DNA of 64,000 nt, taken from contig JAQFVV010000021.1 of the NCBI GenBank assembly GCA_028023455.1, forward strand, positions 5,236,853 to 5,300,852, given 5' to 3'. The first letter of the stretch is position 1. Each line of letters starts with the position of its first letter. The stretch comes from Epiperipatus broadwayi (lineage: Eukaryota; Onychophora; Udeonychophora; Euonychophora; Peripatidae). The notes under the pieces were generated by a model. That model was given only the letters and a program-made list of their open reading frames with translations, was not told the DNA's origin and ran no database searches. This document shows positions 36,549 to 46,669 of the stretch, piece by piece. The position numbers and the translations under genes are program-made.

Positions 36549-36950
36549 AGGCTAAATGGAGGTTAAATGGTTGTCTTGACAACAGTTTGGAAATTGTTGA
36601 TTTGTTATTGATATTGTCTAAGTCTTGATTGCTTTTTAATGATTAATTATAAAACCATTTAGCCTTAAGCATTATTACACTTATTTAAATAATGCTTTGG
36701 TTGCAATTTGAAATAATGATTATTTATTAGTCTGTATTCAAAATAGGTTTTATTTATCTGTTTAAAGAGGTTTATTTAAACTTCATTGTATCAATAATTT
36801 CAATATCTGTGGTCAAGTTGCAATCTTTAGTATCTATATAAGTATATTAGACCATTAATAAGTGTGGGATTCCACTCTTATTGTTTAAAGGCAGTTGCCT
36901 TGACAACAGTTTTGAAGTTGTTGATGGTTATTGACTGATTTTTAATGATT
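36549..36950 (-). repeat. Two family D repeat copies, first one within a hairpin
   Basis: 36,549-36,667 begins AAGGCTAAATGG and ends CCATTTAGCCTT, enclosing a family D core (TTGTCTTGACAACAG and AAATTGTTGATTTG). A second core (TTGCCTTGACAACAG, GTTGTTGATGG) lies at 36,895-36,930, preceded by GGATTCCACTCTTATTG. Other copies are at 26.4 and 61.2 kb. Confidence 0.6.
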
Positions 36951-36951
36951 A

Positions 36952-37240
36952 CATATATACATATGGAAATATCTGTTATATTTTTATATTAAAAAAAATT
37001 ACCATCAGATATTAATAGACAGTAATCAATGAAAATAACAAATTATAAATGCTCCCAGTATTCAAAAGGAGTACCTCTTCTAAATGCAATCTCTTGGTAT
37101 TAGATAGAGACTAAAGAAGAGGTACGGCTTTTGAATGCTGGGAGCCTTTACAGTTTACTATTTTCATTGATTACTATCTATTAACATCTGATGATAATTT
37201 TTCCAATATGAAAATGTAACAGATATGTCCACATATTTAA
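36952..37240. mobile_element. Foldback element
   Basis: Arms 36,952-37,085 and 37,117-37,240 are inverted copies: for example ATTACCATCAGATATTAATA against TATTAACATCTGATGATAAT, and GCTCCCAGTATTCAAAAGG against TTTTGAATGCTGGGAGC. A partial third copy follows at 37,375-37,520. Confidence 0.7.
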
Positions 37241-37374
37241 AAATTTAAACAATTACACGTTAAAAGTATTAATTTATAACATATGATTGGTGGAATAGTC
37301 TATGATTTCTAAGAAATGTGTGAAAGATTGTTAACTTATTTTACTTAAACCATAAATAAATACTATAGTATTTT

Positions 37375-37520
37375 AATCTCTATATAATACCAAGAGATTG
37401 CATTTAGAAGAAGTACTCCTTTTGAATGCTGGGAGCGTTTACGTTTTACTATTTTAATTGACTATTCTATTAACGTCTGATGGTAATTTTTCTAATATGA
37501 AAATATAACATATATTTCCA
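37375..37520 (+). repeat. Single-arm copy of the foldback element
   Basis: Repeats the right arm of 37,117-37,240, including TTTTGAATGCTGGGAGC and CTGATGGTAATTTTTCTAAT, with point differences. Confidence 0.7.
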
Positions 37521-38577
37521 CATATTTAAACAATTACATAATGTTAAAAATTATTAATTTATTATACATAATGTTCAATTATTAGATTAAATAGCACGCA
37601 TAAAATATATTCAATTACTTATTTAAAAAGTAGATCCAGGTGTAATGTTATGTTTTTCAATGCTCATACTGAATTGCAACAAATTTTGAAGTGTTTTGAA
37701 TATTATTATCATATCATCAATAACGACAACCATTTCACAAGCTGCTTGTAAATATTATTGAATAATCAGGATGGTATAAGTTATTAAATCAAATTATCCA
37801 AATTCTGCTAATCCCATTGCTTAAAAAGTTTGTGAATATATTACAATTAATTTCCATTATAACACTGTGTTATTTACATTACTATCTAATATTAAAAAAA
37901 CTTGCTTAGAAAATAAATGTTGGGGAATAAATTTCAAACTAGTCATATGGCTGATAATGATTCAACAGTTCATTTAAATATAAACACAGATTGATCTCAC
38001 ACTATTGCAAGTGTTGATAATAACGAAAAAAATAAATCATTAGTAAAAACAAATATATTAAATGCACAAATAATAGCTTTAAATATAATAATTTTTACAT
38101 CTTTTATATATGTATATGCAGTAGTCATCCTTTTCCCAATCCGTGATATGAAAAACTTTATTAAAATTAGAAATTTGATTAGTAAATTTCAGATACACCA
38201 TCATGAATCATCTCCCAGTTAGCACTTGTTTTGCAACACTCTGATGGTCATGTGATTGACTTTTAATTAATTATTGTAGTCACACACATCTCTCCACTAT
38301 CAACATTTAATTTCAATAATTTCACTTAAATGCATTTAACAAAATATATTAAACAAAAAATTTTTAAAGATTACAATAAAAGATATTTTACTTTTTTTTT
38401 CATAGTACAATGGCTGGCTGCTATCATGCAAAACATCACAAATAGTAAAACAGTATTTGTTACAATTTATTTCCAATAAAATAGCAATTTTACATTTATT
38501 CTTTCAAAAAAACAAAACAAGAAATAGTCATTTAGTTTTTAACTAATATACTTGTTAATTTATAAGAAAAAGGAAAG
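37521..38577. other. No gene recognised
   Basis: AT-rich sequence; nothing recurring seen. Confidence 0.5.
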
Positions 38578-38723
38578 GGGATATCCTTTCATTTTTTTTT
38601 TATTATGATAAATGCTACTACTAGAGAAGGCATTCAAATCATCTTTATCTTAGATTGTCCCCATCCCCAGACCGGTTTCGACCTATGGGTCTCTTCAGTG
38701 AGAGTTGGGATATCCTTTCATTT
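38578..38723 (-). mobile_element. Hammerhead retroposon, family H1, with 17-bp target duplication
   Basis: The element (38,595-38,706, about 112 bp) reads on the minus strand: hammerhead at its extreme 5' end, an unstructured body, and a poly-A tail (T run 38,592-38,601). Perfect 17-bp repeats GGGATATCCTTTCATTT flank it (38,578-38,594 and 38,707-38,723). The ribozyme has all core bases: stem I TCTCA/TGGGG, CTGAAGA (38,698-38,692), stem II GACC-CATA-GGTC (38,691-38,680), GAA, stem III ACC/GGT with no loop, and cleavage triplet GTC. Stem III without a loop suggests action as a dimer. No protein is encoded. Confidence 0.85.
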
Positions 38724-39215
38724 ATTAGCAGAAAAGATAAAAAAGGATTTTACTTTTTCTTTTGAAAAGATATAACATTAACTTTATTAATTATAAAATT
38801 AGTAATTATAGTTTTTTTAAAAAAATATTTTTACTGATGTTTTCATGTATATAATTTTTAATAAGATTGTCTAACCATGTATTTTGGCATTTGCATAAAA
38901 GCTTAAAATCAAATGTTACAAATTCTGATGCCAAGGGTGGGGAGAAATATTATACTATATTTTTCACAACTATACTAAGCTTCTTTCTGTCATTTATTTT
39001 TGTTCGTGTCTAACATGTAATTTAAAAATTAAACCATATCATATATATATATATATGTTAGGCATCATTAAGGCTTGCTATTACTAATGATTTCAGATAT
39101 CCAGAGACTTAGAACCAAATGCAGTGGAAATGGCAGGGTCACTCTATAATTCTGTGATTACATTCAATTGTTGAAAAGTGATGGTTTATATGGAATAAAA
39201 ATATGATAGCAAACA
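38724..39215. other. No gene recognised
   Basis: AT-rich DNA with a (TA)n at 39,041-39,056. Confidence 0.5.
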
Positions 39216-39217
39216 GT

Positions 39218-40200
39218 GTGTCCCAGAATAAAAGAAACTGATGTGAAATAAAATAAAAAATATTTGTTTTGTTTTTATTATTGATTATTCAAAATAGATT
39301 CCTTGTGACTCAATACATCGTTGAAAATAATTGTAAAACTGTTTGAAGCAATATCCCACTGCAAACTTTATCACAGGTTTCTGGTTGTCCTGAATTAAAT
39401 CTTAATATATTTTTTTCAGGGCCAACTTTAATGGTGGAAATAGTCAAGTTAGTGGTAGTTAAATCAGAAAAATAGAATGATTACTCAAACCCAATGCTTT
39501 TTTGGATAAAAAAATCTTCCACAATTTTGGTACTATGGGTGGTGTGTTATGATCTAACAATAATCAAGAACCTTGCTCAAGATAGTCAGGTCACCTGTGC
39601 AAACTTTTTGGATGACAAATGATTTAAAATATCCAAATAGTAGTTAAAATTTCCCAAGTTTTAGGAATGTAAAATTAAACAAAATTTTTCTTTGGTCCCC
39701 TTTCTTCTGGCAATTTCTATTCCACACTCTCACATTTGACTGATAACTCACCAATTTCATCACCTATTATGATGTTTGACAAAAATTCCACATCTGTTAT
39801 TGTGGTTCTTTGCATGTCTCTACATTGCTTCATTCTGGTATCTTGATTGTTTATTTATCATCAAGAGTGAGGTACTAAGTACATGCACAACTTTAGCTTT
39901 TTCAAATCTTCCATTAATATGTGGACAGTGGATTTGAAATGCTAATGAGTTCTTCAATGGATAGACGGTGATAAATTTGAAGAAGTTTTACAATATTCTG
40001 CATGTTTTCTTTGCTTACATTTGTCTTACAATATTCTGCATGTTTTCTTTGCTTACATTTGTCTTTAATGTGCCTGGCTATTGATCATCTTCAATGCTCA
40101 TTCTGCCATTACAAATCTTATGAGCTACTTGAAAATGTTTTTGCTACTCACGACTTTAATTTCATACAGTCTGGATCATTCCAAATATGCCAGTAGCAAT
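39218..40200 (-). pseudogene. mariner transposase relic
   Basis: Minus-strand fragments in several frames follow a mariner transposase. An N-terminal M-S-I-E-D-D-like segment (about 40,100) is followed by K-T-N-V-S-K-E-N-M-Q-N-I-V-K-L (about 40,050), then R-L-S-I-E-E-L-I-S-I. Later come L-L-L-D-H-N-T-P-P (about 39,550; second catalytic D region) and L-S-N-H/L-P-L-T-x-L-F-P-P-L-K (about 39,440). The end reads F-Q-R-C-I-E-S-Q-G-I-Y-F-E (about 39,300), as in the Y-F-E terminus of mariners. GTGTGTCCCAGAATAAAAG at 39,219 may be the terminal repeat. It has many stops and a 38-bp internal duplication. Confidence 0.75.
39988..40063 (+). repeat. 38-bp perfect tandem duplication
   Basis: A 38-bp unit beginning TTACAATATTCTGCATG occurs twice back to back (39,988-40,025, 40,026-40,063) inside the mariner relic. 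The identity indicates a recent duplication; 38 bp shifts the frame. Confidence 0.95.
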
Positions 40201-40211
40201 TTTATCCAATT

Positions 40212-41000
40212 TAAAACAATGTCTTGGAAGGAGGGAATGCATAGATAAAAGAGAGAAAATGAAAGAATTTGCTTGTGATTTATTTGAGCAGTCGAGATAG
40301 AAAAATTTGGAGATGATGATCTTGTTTGTAAGACCTGTTTTTGGAGATTATCAATAGCAGTGATAAAGATTGTTGGTATGAACAACAAAAGGTTATTGTA
40401 AAACACATTCAAACATCAGTTTGGAATCTAAAGATAATTTAAAAAGTAGTGACTTACTAAGTACTCTCTCTCTCTTTATATATATATATATTAAGATCAA
40501 TTCCTATATATTTACATAAGCAAACATGTCAGACCTGCTGAAAAAAAGGTTTATAAAATTTTTGGAGAGTAACATTATATAGAGCTGATTTTAGGAAGAT
40601 TAGAAAAAAATGAAAAGTTGTAGAAGATGTGGATTTGTTAGAAAAAAAAAAAAATTTGGAAAAGTGAGTAATTGGAAAATTGCAGATGTTATTTATTGAG
40701 AAAATTACAAGGAGAAAGCAGAATTGAATTGGGCATGCATTTTAAGGCAAGTAATTTTTGAAAAATGTCTTGGAAGGAGGGAATGCATAGATGAAAGAAT
40801 TTGCCAGCTATCTTAACGAGCAGTTATGAATATTTGAGCAAACAGCAATACTTGGGGATATTGATCTTCTTTGTGTGCAAAATCTGCTTTTGGCACATTA
40901 CCAATACCAAAGATGTCTGCTACAAAAAAAAAAGTTTATTTTAAAACATATTCAAGCATCATTTTGGAGTCTAAAAGTAATTTTAAAAATAGTGACCTAA
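40212..41000 (+). repeat. Direct repeat pair of unknown element
   Basis: Segments 40,215-40,445 and 40,763-40,998 share ATGTCTTGGAAGGAGGGAAT, GCATAGAT-AAAG, and the closing ACATTCAA-CATCA-TTTGGA-TCTAAA-TAATTT. They are moderately diverged. Short frames in the pair have no domain I recognise. Confidence 0.6.
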
Positions 41001-41029
41001 TTAAAAAAAGAGAATACTGACTTAATATT

Positions 41030-41115
41030 TCTGTAGGGTAATTTTCACTACACCACTCTCACACAAGGTAGGGACTGGTTTCCATTCAGTTTTAACACCT
41101 TGTAGAGAGTGTAAT
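41030..41115 (-). repeat. Single unit fragment of the 58-kb array family
   Basis: On the minus strand ACAAGGTGTTAAAACTGAAT, GGAAACCAGTCCCTACC and GTGGTGTAGTGAAAATTAC match the non-ribozyme half of the array unit at 58 kb. A hairpin CTCT-ACAAGG / CCTTGT-GAGAG encloses it. Confidence 0.65.
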
Positions 41116-41321
41116 CATAAACATCTGACAATTTATAACTGTTTCTCTCTTTTTATATACATATGTTACGGTTAATTCTTATATTCTTACACAAGAAAAT
41201 GTGTTAATTTTAAAATTCTAAAGAAATTATTCAAACATAGAAGACTAAGCTACACTTTTTTGGATACTTACCACTTTTCCGGTAAATGAAGATGGCAGTA
41301 AGTATTTTTGATAAAATATTT

Positions 41322-41606
41322 TGGGGCCAACAGAATGTTTACAAAACGTCACATTAATATTAACTTATTAATAGAAAAATGAATTTTAAAAAATTGAAAT
41401 AAAGATTCTTAATGAAATTTATCGGAATTTATTACTTTTCTTAAAATTTAACAATCGATTTTTTAATTTAAAAAATACAAACAAAAAATAAAACGTAAAT
41501 ATTGTAATTAATTTTTTCCACAATGATTTCATTTTTAAAAATAACAGTAATAATAAAAAATAAAATGTAAAAATTGAATGTTTTGTAAACATTTTGTGCC
41601 CCCCCC
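41322..41606. mobile_element. MITE-like element with long imperfect inverted termini
   Basis: GGGGCCAACAGAATGTTTAC-AAAAC (41,322-41,350) and its inverted counterpart (41,573-41,606, GTTTTGTAAACATTTTGTGC then a C run) bracket about 220 bp of AT-rich DNA with no frame. No target duplication found. Confidence 0.45.
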
Positions 41607-41803
41607 TCCCGAAACTATATGCGATGCGACATGGCTTCTCCTTTATCGAAGTCAGGAATCTCTCAGCGACTATGCCCAGAGAAATCTGTTAGCCACCTTT
41701 ACCTTCACTTTCCATTCCCCATGCTGTTTTTCCCATATTCTTCTCTATCCTGCTCCATCCCATTTCCACATCATCATGTTTGTCTACTCTATGGCCTTTT
41801 TAT

Positions 41804-42370
41804 CTAGATCCTCATCTTTTTTCCAAACCCAGCAACAAAAAAAAACCAAGAACCCACTTTCTTTATAAACACTTTATATTTATACTCCCATGACTTCATT
41901 ATTTGTACCCTTTCTGCTAGTAAGCATTTACATTCAATTAGCAGATGCTTAATATTTTCCATGCCTTTGTTACATAACATGCAGATTAAATCACCCACAT
42001 TTTTCCATTTGTGTATATCACTTTGTTGCTGATGATTCTGTTCGAGCCTTAAACAGTAAACTACTTTCTTTGCTATTATCGTAAATATAATTCACATCCA
42101 ATATTCTATTTATTTCTATATATATTTAAACTTTCTTTATACTATTTCCCCAACTCTATTTTTTATTAATCCATCTATTTTTCTATTCCATTCTTTGTCA
42201 CTATAACACTCAACAATCATCCTACCGTTTGTACAAGTATACTGACAGTCTTTATCCAAATCTTCTATATACCATACTGCCTTCCTCATCCATCTTGTTG
42301 CATGTCCTTTACTTGTAATCCAATTAAATACTATTGTGGCTACTATCCATAAATTGCAATCTGTCAAACG
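41804..42370 (-). pseudogene. LINE C-terminal fragment with zinc-knuckle-like motif
   Basis: Minus-strand frames 42,367-42,137 and 41,998-41,804 form the end of a non-LTR retrotransposon protein. The second contains C-M-L-C-N-K-G-M-E-N-I-K-H-L-L-I-E-C, the C-x2-C ... H-x4-C type motif found after the RT of several LINE clades. The first has aromatic, tryptophan-rich sequence expected before it. The clade cannot be decided from this. The plus-strand frame at 41,578-41,868 is antisense to it. Confidence 0.65.
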
Positions 42371-42939
42371 TTATCAAAAATACAGACTACCATCTTGGTT
42401 CACGGGAAAACTCATAAGTACTCTTTTTTTTTCTTTATTATTATTTCATTATTTTAAAAATAATTATTCCAACCACTGAGACAAATATCTGCAATTCCCT
42501 TTCAGCTATCATATATCCATAGTTTGATTAAAACAGCAAATGAAAATAGCTAATTAATTAGAAATTAATAAATTAAAATAGCAAGTATAAACATCTAATT
42601 AATTTAAAAACAATTTATCTTCTATTTTAAAAAATACTTCCATGGATTAATTTAAACAAAAATTCTCTTTGCCTTTGGATTAACTCAGCTTTTCTCAACT
42701 TTTAGAAAAAGTATAAAATATTGGAAGCAGTTTAGTATAAATTCAAACTGGTATTTGATTTATACTGTAATCTTTTATAATTTATTAATATAAATATAAT
42801 ATATAAAAATTATATATATTAATAATATATATATATATATTAATAAAATATTTATATATATCATCATATTCAATCGTTATAGATTTGCTAAAGAATGATT
42901 TTTCCAAGTTTAATTCAGTTTTTATTTAACAATAGCTTT

Positions 42940-44660
42940 TCTGCATTTATTCCAGCAAACTTCCATCTCATTTATCAATCTCACACATGGAATCTTTCTA
43001 GATCAATTACAAACTCTTGATCCAATTTAAGACTTCAATTTCCTACCCAATGTCATTTCTTTTTAGCATGTTCAGTTTTCTCACTCCTCTATTTTGTTTT
43101 TCCTAGCATATATTTATGTTTCACTGCATGATCTTTAGTCTCAGTATTGCTTTTATATTGAGCATCCTAGTCTCAGATCGATATGGAAGGGTCAACAAAA
43201 CATTTTTTGAGAAACATTTCTTTTCATACACATACTTTCTTTTAATATTATTTCTATTAAAAGCACACACTTCAAGTTAAATTTCATTTATTATGTTTCT
43301 ATATCTATTTTCTGCTTTTTGAAAAGCTACTGAATATTTATCTTTAGTCCCACTTTGTAATTTTCACGTAAATTCTTATATTTTGTGAAGATCTGAAGTT
43401 TGCGAAATCAATCACCACATTTTCAAAAAAAAAACCCAATGGCTTTATTGCTAGGGAATTCATAAGAAGTTAGAGTGCCGGAGTCAATCCTGGGACCTCA
43501 CAATTCCCAGTAGGGCACTCTCTCAACTATCCAAATTGCACAGGGTATTTGCAAAATCTAAATGATTTACCAATCTTCATTTACTTCTATAGCTTCCCAT
43601 TTTAATTCACAAAATACTTCCCACAAATGGTTGTATTAATTTTGGATTTACTGAATTATCAATTCTACAACACCGTTATCAATGATCTTCTTAGTTGCCA
43701 TGGTTACTATTGTAGTTTGATATTCATTAAAATTTGGCAATATCCAGAGCCTACATCTGCAAAAATTTAATACAAATAAATTGAGCTGCACATTTTATAT
43801 TGAATTTTCAAATTATCTATAATCATTACAGTTTTGCTTTTTGTCTTTCTTCTGCAATGGTGATTTTATGTCTTGAAGCACATACATAGGAGACATCAAC
43901 ACATTAAATCTAGAGGTAAATATTATTTCAAACCTTTAATCATTGCAAAATGCATATACAATCAAATCTTTTCAAAATCGACAAATACATGCAAAATCGC
44001 AATTCAAACTTATAGCCTTTTTGGATTACTTCTTTTAATACTTGTATTTCATCTACTATATTATAATCTCTCTTAAATCTAGTTTTTTTTTTCTCACTGT
44101 TTGAGTCCAAAGTTCTCCGCATATCACTTTTAAAGATTTTAATAAATACAGTATCTTGTATAGAACTGATATATCTGGATATTTTAATACCTTTTGTTAA
44201 ATATTATTTTTGCTTTCTTCCAATCATTTGGTATATCTTTATCACTTGGTTATTTAGTGCAGAATTTTGCCAAAAATTTGTCTCTCCTTATTTTTATCTA
44301 CTTTTTTTAAAATATTGATAACAATTCCATAATTTTCCGGAACTTGTCCATAGATTTAATTTTATATGCCATTTCTATTTTAAAAATTTGCAGTTATAAT
44401 TGTAGATAATGTTCCTTGTAGAATTCTTCCATAAAATTTATGCTTCCTTTTTTAGTAATAGTTCACCTTTTCTTCTTATTGCTAAAACAATCTTACTCTC
44501 ACTATCAAAATGTCCGATTATACTCTTCAAATTTCTATTCTATAGCTTTCTCTGCCAATTTAGTTATAATTTCATATATCATCATTAAAACTTTTTTGTA
44601 TCATTTTATAAACTCCAGATGTTTTAATCTTCTAAATGGATATAAAAATATTTTAATATC
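42940..44660 (-). pseudogene. RTE-like LINE reverse transcriptase remnant (second lineage)
   Basis: The minus strand shows, in order: V-F-V-D-F-E-K (about 44,000-43,975, RT motif with catalytic aspartate; the following A-F-D is degraded), Y-K-V-G-L-K-I-N (about 43,360), L-P-Y-R-S-E-T-R-x-L (about 43,190) and a terminal block with E-I-E-V-L-N-W-I (about 43,040). A SINE (43,430-43,550) has entered it. It is strongly decayed. The plus-strand frames 43,873-44,076 and 44,440-44,727 are antisense shadows. Confidence 0.65.
43430..43550 (-). mobile_element. tRNA-derived SINE, family C (T-tail type)
   Basis: The minus strand starts near CACAGGG..GGATAGTTGAGAG (box A-like, about 43,530), then CAGGATTGACTCC (box B-like, about 43,485). 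It ends GCAATAAAGCCATTGGG followed by ten T, an AATAAA signal plus a Pol III-type T run. The tail matches the family B copy at 46.5 kb. Confidence 0.65.
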
Positions 44661-44890
44661 TCTTATTTTTCTTCATACATTGTCGTTTTACTTGAAAGTT
44701 TATGGTGAAGTGCAGCTTTTGTACTAAATATATATATATATAGAGATTGGGAAAATGTCATTGATCTATTCAAAGATAACTGACAGTGAAATTTATTCAG
44801 GTTAGTCATTGTTGAAATCAGTTAATGTTTTTAAATAATTTCTAAGTTCAAGCTTTAATTCACTGACTTATTTTTGAAAGTTAGGGATGT

Positions 44891-45020
44891 CTATTAATAT
44901 CTTGTCTTGCATTGGTGGTCGAGAGGTCAGCGCAACTGCCTTGCACTTGCAGGCATTGCCCGGGTTGCGGGTTCGTGTCCCGGCCAATGCTATGACACAT
45001 AAAAAAACTATTAATATCTT
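44891..45020 (+). mobile_element. tRNA-derived SINE, family A, with 13-bp duplication
   Basis: Body 44,909-45,007 has the acceptor stem GCATTGG/CCAATGC, a box A GTGGTCGAGAGG, a perfect-looking box B GGTTCGTGTCC and the ATGACACAT tail with an A run. It is flanked by perfect CTATTAATATCTT repeats (44,891-44,903, 45,008-45,020). The three small open frames over it are accidental. Confidence 0.92.
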
Positions 45021-45370
45021 CTTCTCTAATAGTTTTTGGCCTTCTAACAATGCAATAACACATATTTTTAATCAATGATAAATTTCTAGCGCTGAATCTA
45101 CCAAATGCAACTACAGACTGCAATACAAATTTTTCTGCATATCTTTTGCATGCATCCATGCTCATTCCCATTTTAGATTTCAAAAAATAATAATAGTAAA
45201 TTCATTTCTGTTTCCATGCCCAAATTTATTCATAGCACTTTCTTCTTCACGATAATTTTAAAAGGTTTTTTAATTCGGTTTGTAAGCATTTGTATATCTA
45301 AAAAAAATCCTCAACTTTTTTATCAGAATGAAAAATAATTGGAGCATCAATCTAAATTACCATACTTATA
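45021..45370. other. Unassigned sequence
   Basis: A minus-strand frame (45,183 to 44,881, once the SINE is removed) shows no domain I can name; it may belong to the neighbouring LINE relic. Confidence 0.35.
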
Positions 45371-45374
45371 AGTA

Positions 45375-46262
45375 TATAGGCTGCAATGGTGTATAAGATG
45401 CATTTCTCTTTTTATACACATTTTTATGAAGAAAAATAATTTTCTATATTTTTTCATAAATTTCCATAACGATTTACTGTACTAATTTTATAGTTATTTA
45501 TTTCTATAAAAATGTAACTAGGAAATATTGTAGTTAATTACCTTTTAATCTTCATCCTCAAAGCCCAAAAATTCATCTCCAGAGCTAAATGAAGAATCAC
45601 TTGAAGCCTCTTCTTCAAAAATTGAGTTTTCGTATAAAAAATCTGCCTGTGTTATTATGTTACTTAATTCCACATTTCTTAAATGATTTTACAACTCTTA
45701 TGTTTTACAGCATCCCATCAAGTTTTCATCCATTCACAAATCTGTAAAATGCTAGGCCTCTTCCTTCTTTTTGATGGTGTCACTTCAAAATTTGTAGACT
45801 GCATCCAATTGTTGCATTTCTCCTTCATGAATCTTTAAATGGTTTACTAATGCAGGCATTCTAAAGGTTGAAGCTGACTCATCAGGCCACCTGGAATAGT
45901 TATCAGTTGATTGATTTTATTTTTCACAACTTCTGTGACTTCAAAACTGATCCCATACTAGCAGATTTCTTTAACAGTCCACCAGGATGTCTAGACCACA
46001 CATTCCTCAACTGCATCATCCCCTTCATCTATCCAGCTCTTAGGATGAATGTGGATAAACACATCTTTAGGCAGTTTTTACTTCGGCAACTAATTATCTT
46101 TCACAAAAGGGCAAGTGCAATAGAGTACTTATATATGTATATTAATATAAATCAAGTTTTATACTGACTGAAATTTCAACTCTAAATTATTAGTTCATAG
46201 GGTGCATACTTTAGGCATATTTTGAGGGGAAAAAAGTGTGTCCTATATGCCAACAAACATGG
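45375..46262 (-). pseudogene. pogo/Tigger-type transposase relic (DDE domain C-terminal half)
   Basis: The minus strand reads, with stops: F-I-H-I-H-P-K-S-W-I-D-E (about 46,055), R-P-G-G-type P-W-W (about 45,990), V-T-E-V-V-K-N-K-I-N-Q-L (about 45,930), I-P-G then P-G-G-L-M-S-Q-L-Q-P-L (about 45,900-45,860), a P-S-K-R-R-K-R-P-S-I-L-Q-I-C-E-W-M-K-T segment (about 45,760) and an acidic end with S-S-G-D-E-F-L-G-F-E-D-E-D (about 45,590-45,550). This is the characteristic order of pogo/Tigger (CENP-B-like) transposases. Possible ends are the GTGTATAAGATGCATT-like sequence at 45,389 and its inverted counterpart near 46,250. The N-terminal DNA-binding half is absent, so it is inactive. Confidence 0.85.
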
Positions 46263-46506
46263 TATCTGCATTTGGTATCTAAGTTGAATAACTCATTTTG
46301 CTATTCCATCTGATACAGTATCAATCTCTACATCATTGTTAATCTACTTTGTATTTATAATGAATCCATTCTACTTATACTTCCATTATTTATACTTTTA
46401 TACTATATTTCCACATTTCAAATCAATTATCTCAATTTTTTTTCTAACCATACATTACTTAGCGATGTATCATTTATTAAGGGATTCTTCCAATTCATGC
46501 TTGACA

Positions 46507-46669
46507 TGATCTACCATTAAAAAAAAATAATTGAATGACTTTATTGCTTGAAAGTTCTGACGAAGTTCAACCATCAGCTATGCCTGAACTGAAATTGATC
46601 CGAGAACTCTATGATCCAGAGTCTGATATTCTGCCACTGCACTAAATCACCCAATGTGATATGCCATTA
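46507..46669 (-). mobile_element. tRNA-derived SINE, family B (T-tail type)
   Basis: Minus-strand box A region TGATTTAGTGCAGTGGCAGA (about 46,647-46,628), box B-like GGATCAATTTC (about 46,602) and a tail GCAATAAAGTCATTCAATTA then eight T. Imperfect flanks TGATCTACCATTA / TGATATGCCATTA (46,507-46,519, 46,657-46,669; 11 of 13) may be the target duplication. Confidence 0.65.

Noticed and set aside
41578-41868. 96-codon proline- and serine-containing frame
   Set aside because: Antisense to the LINE C-terminal fragment and MITE end; no domain.
44868-45183. Three overlapping open frames over the SINE
   Set aside because: They run through SINE sequence and flanks in different frames and show no motif.
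45868-46167. 99-codon plus-strand frame
   Set aside because: Exactly antisense to the pogo/Tigger transposase relic, which explains its openness.
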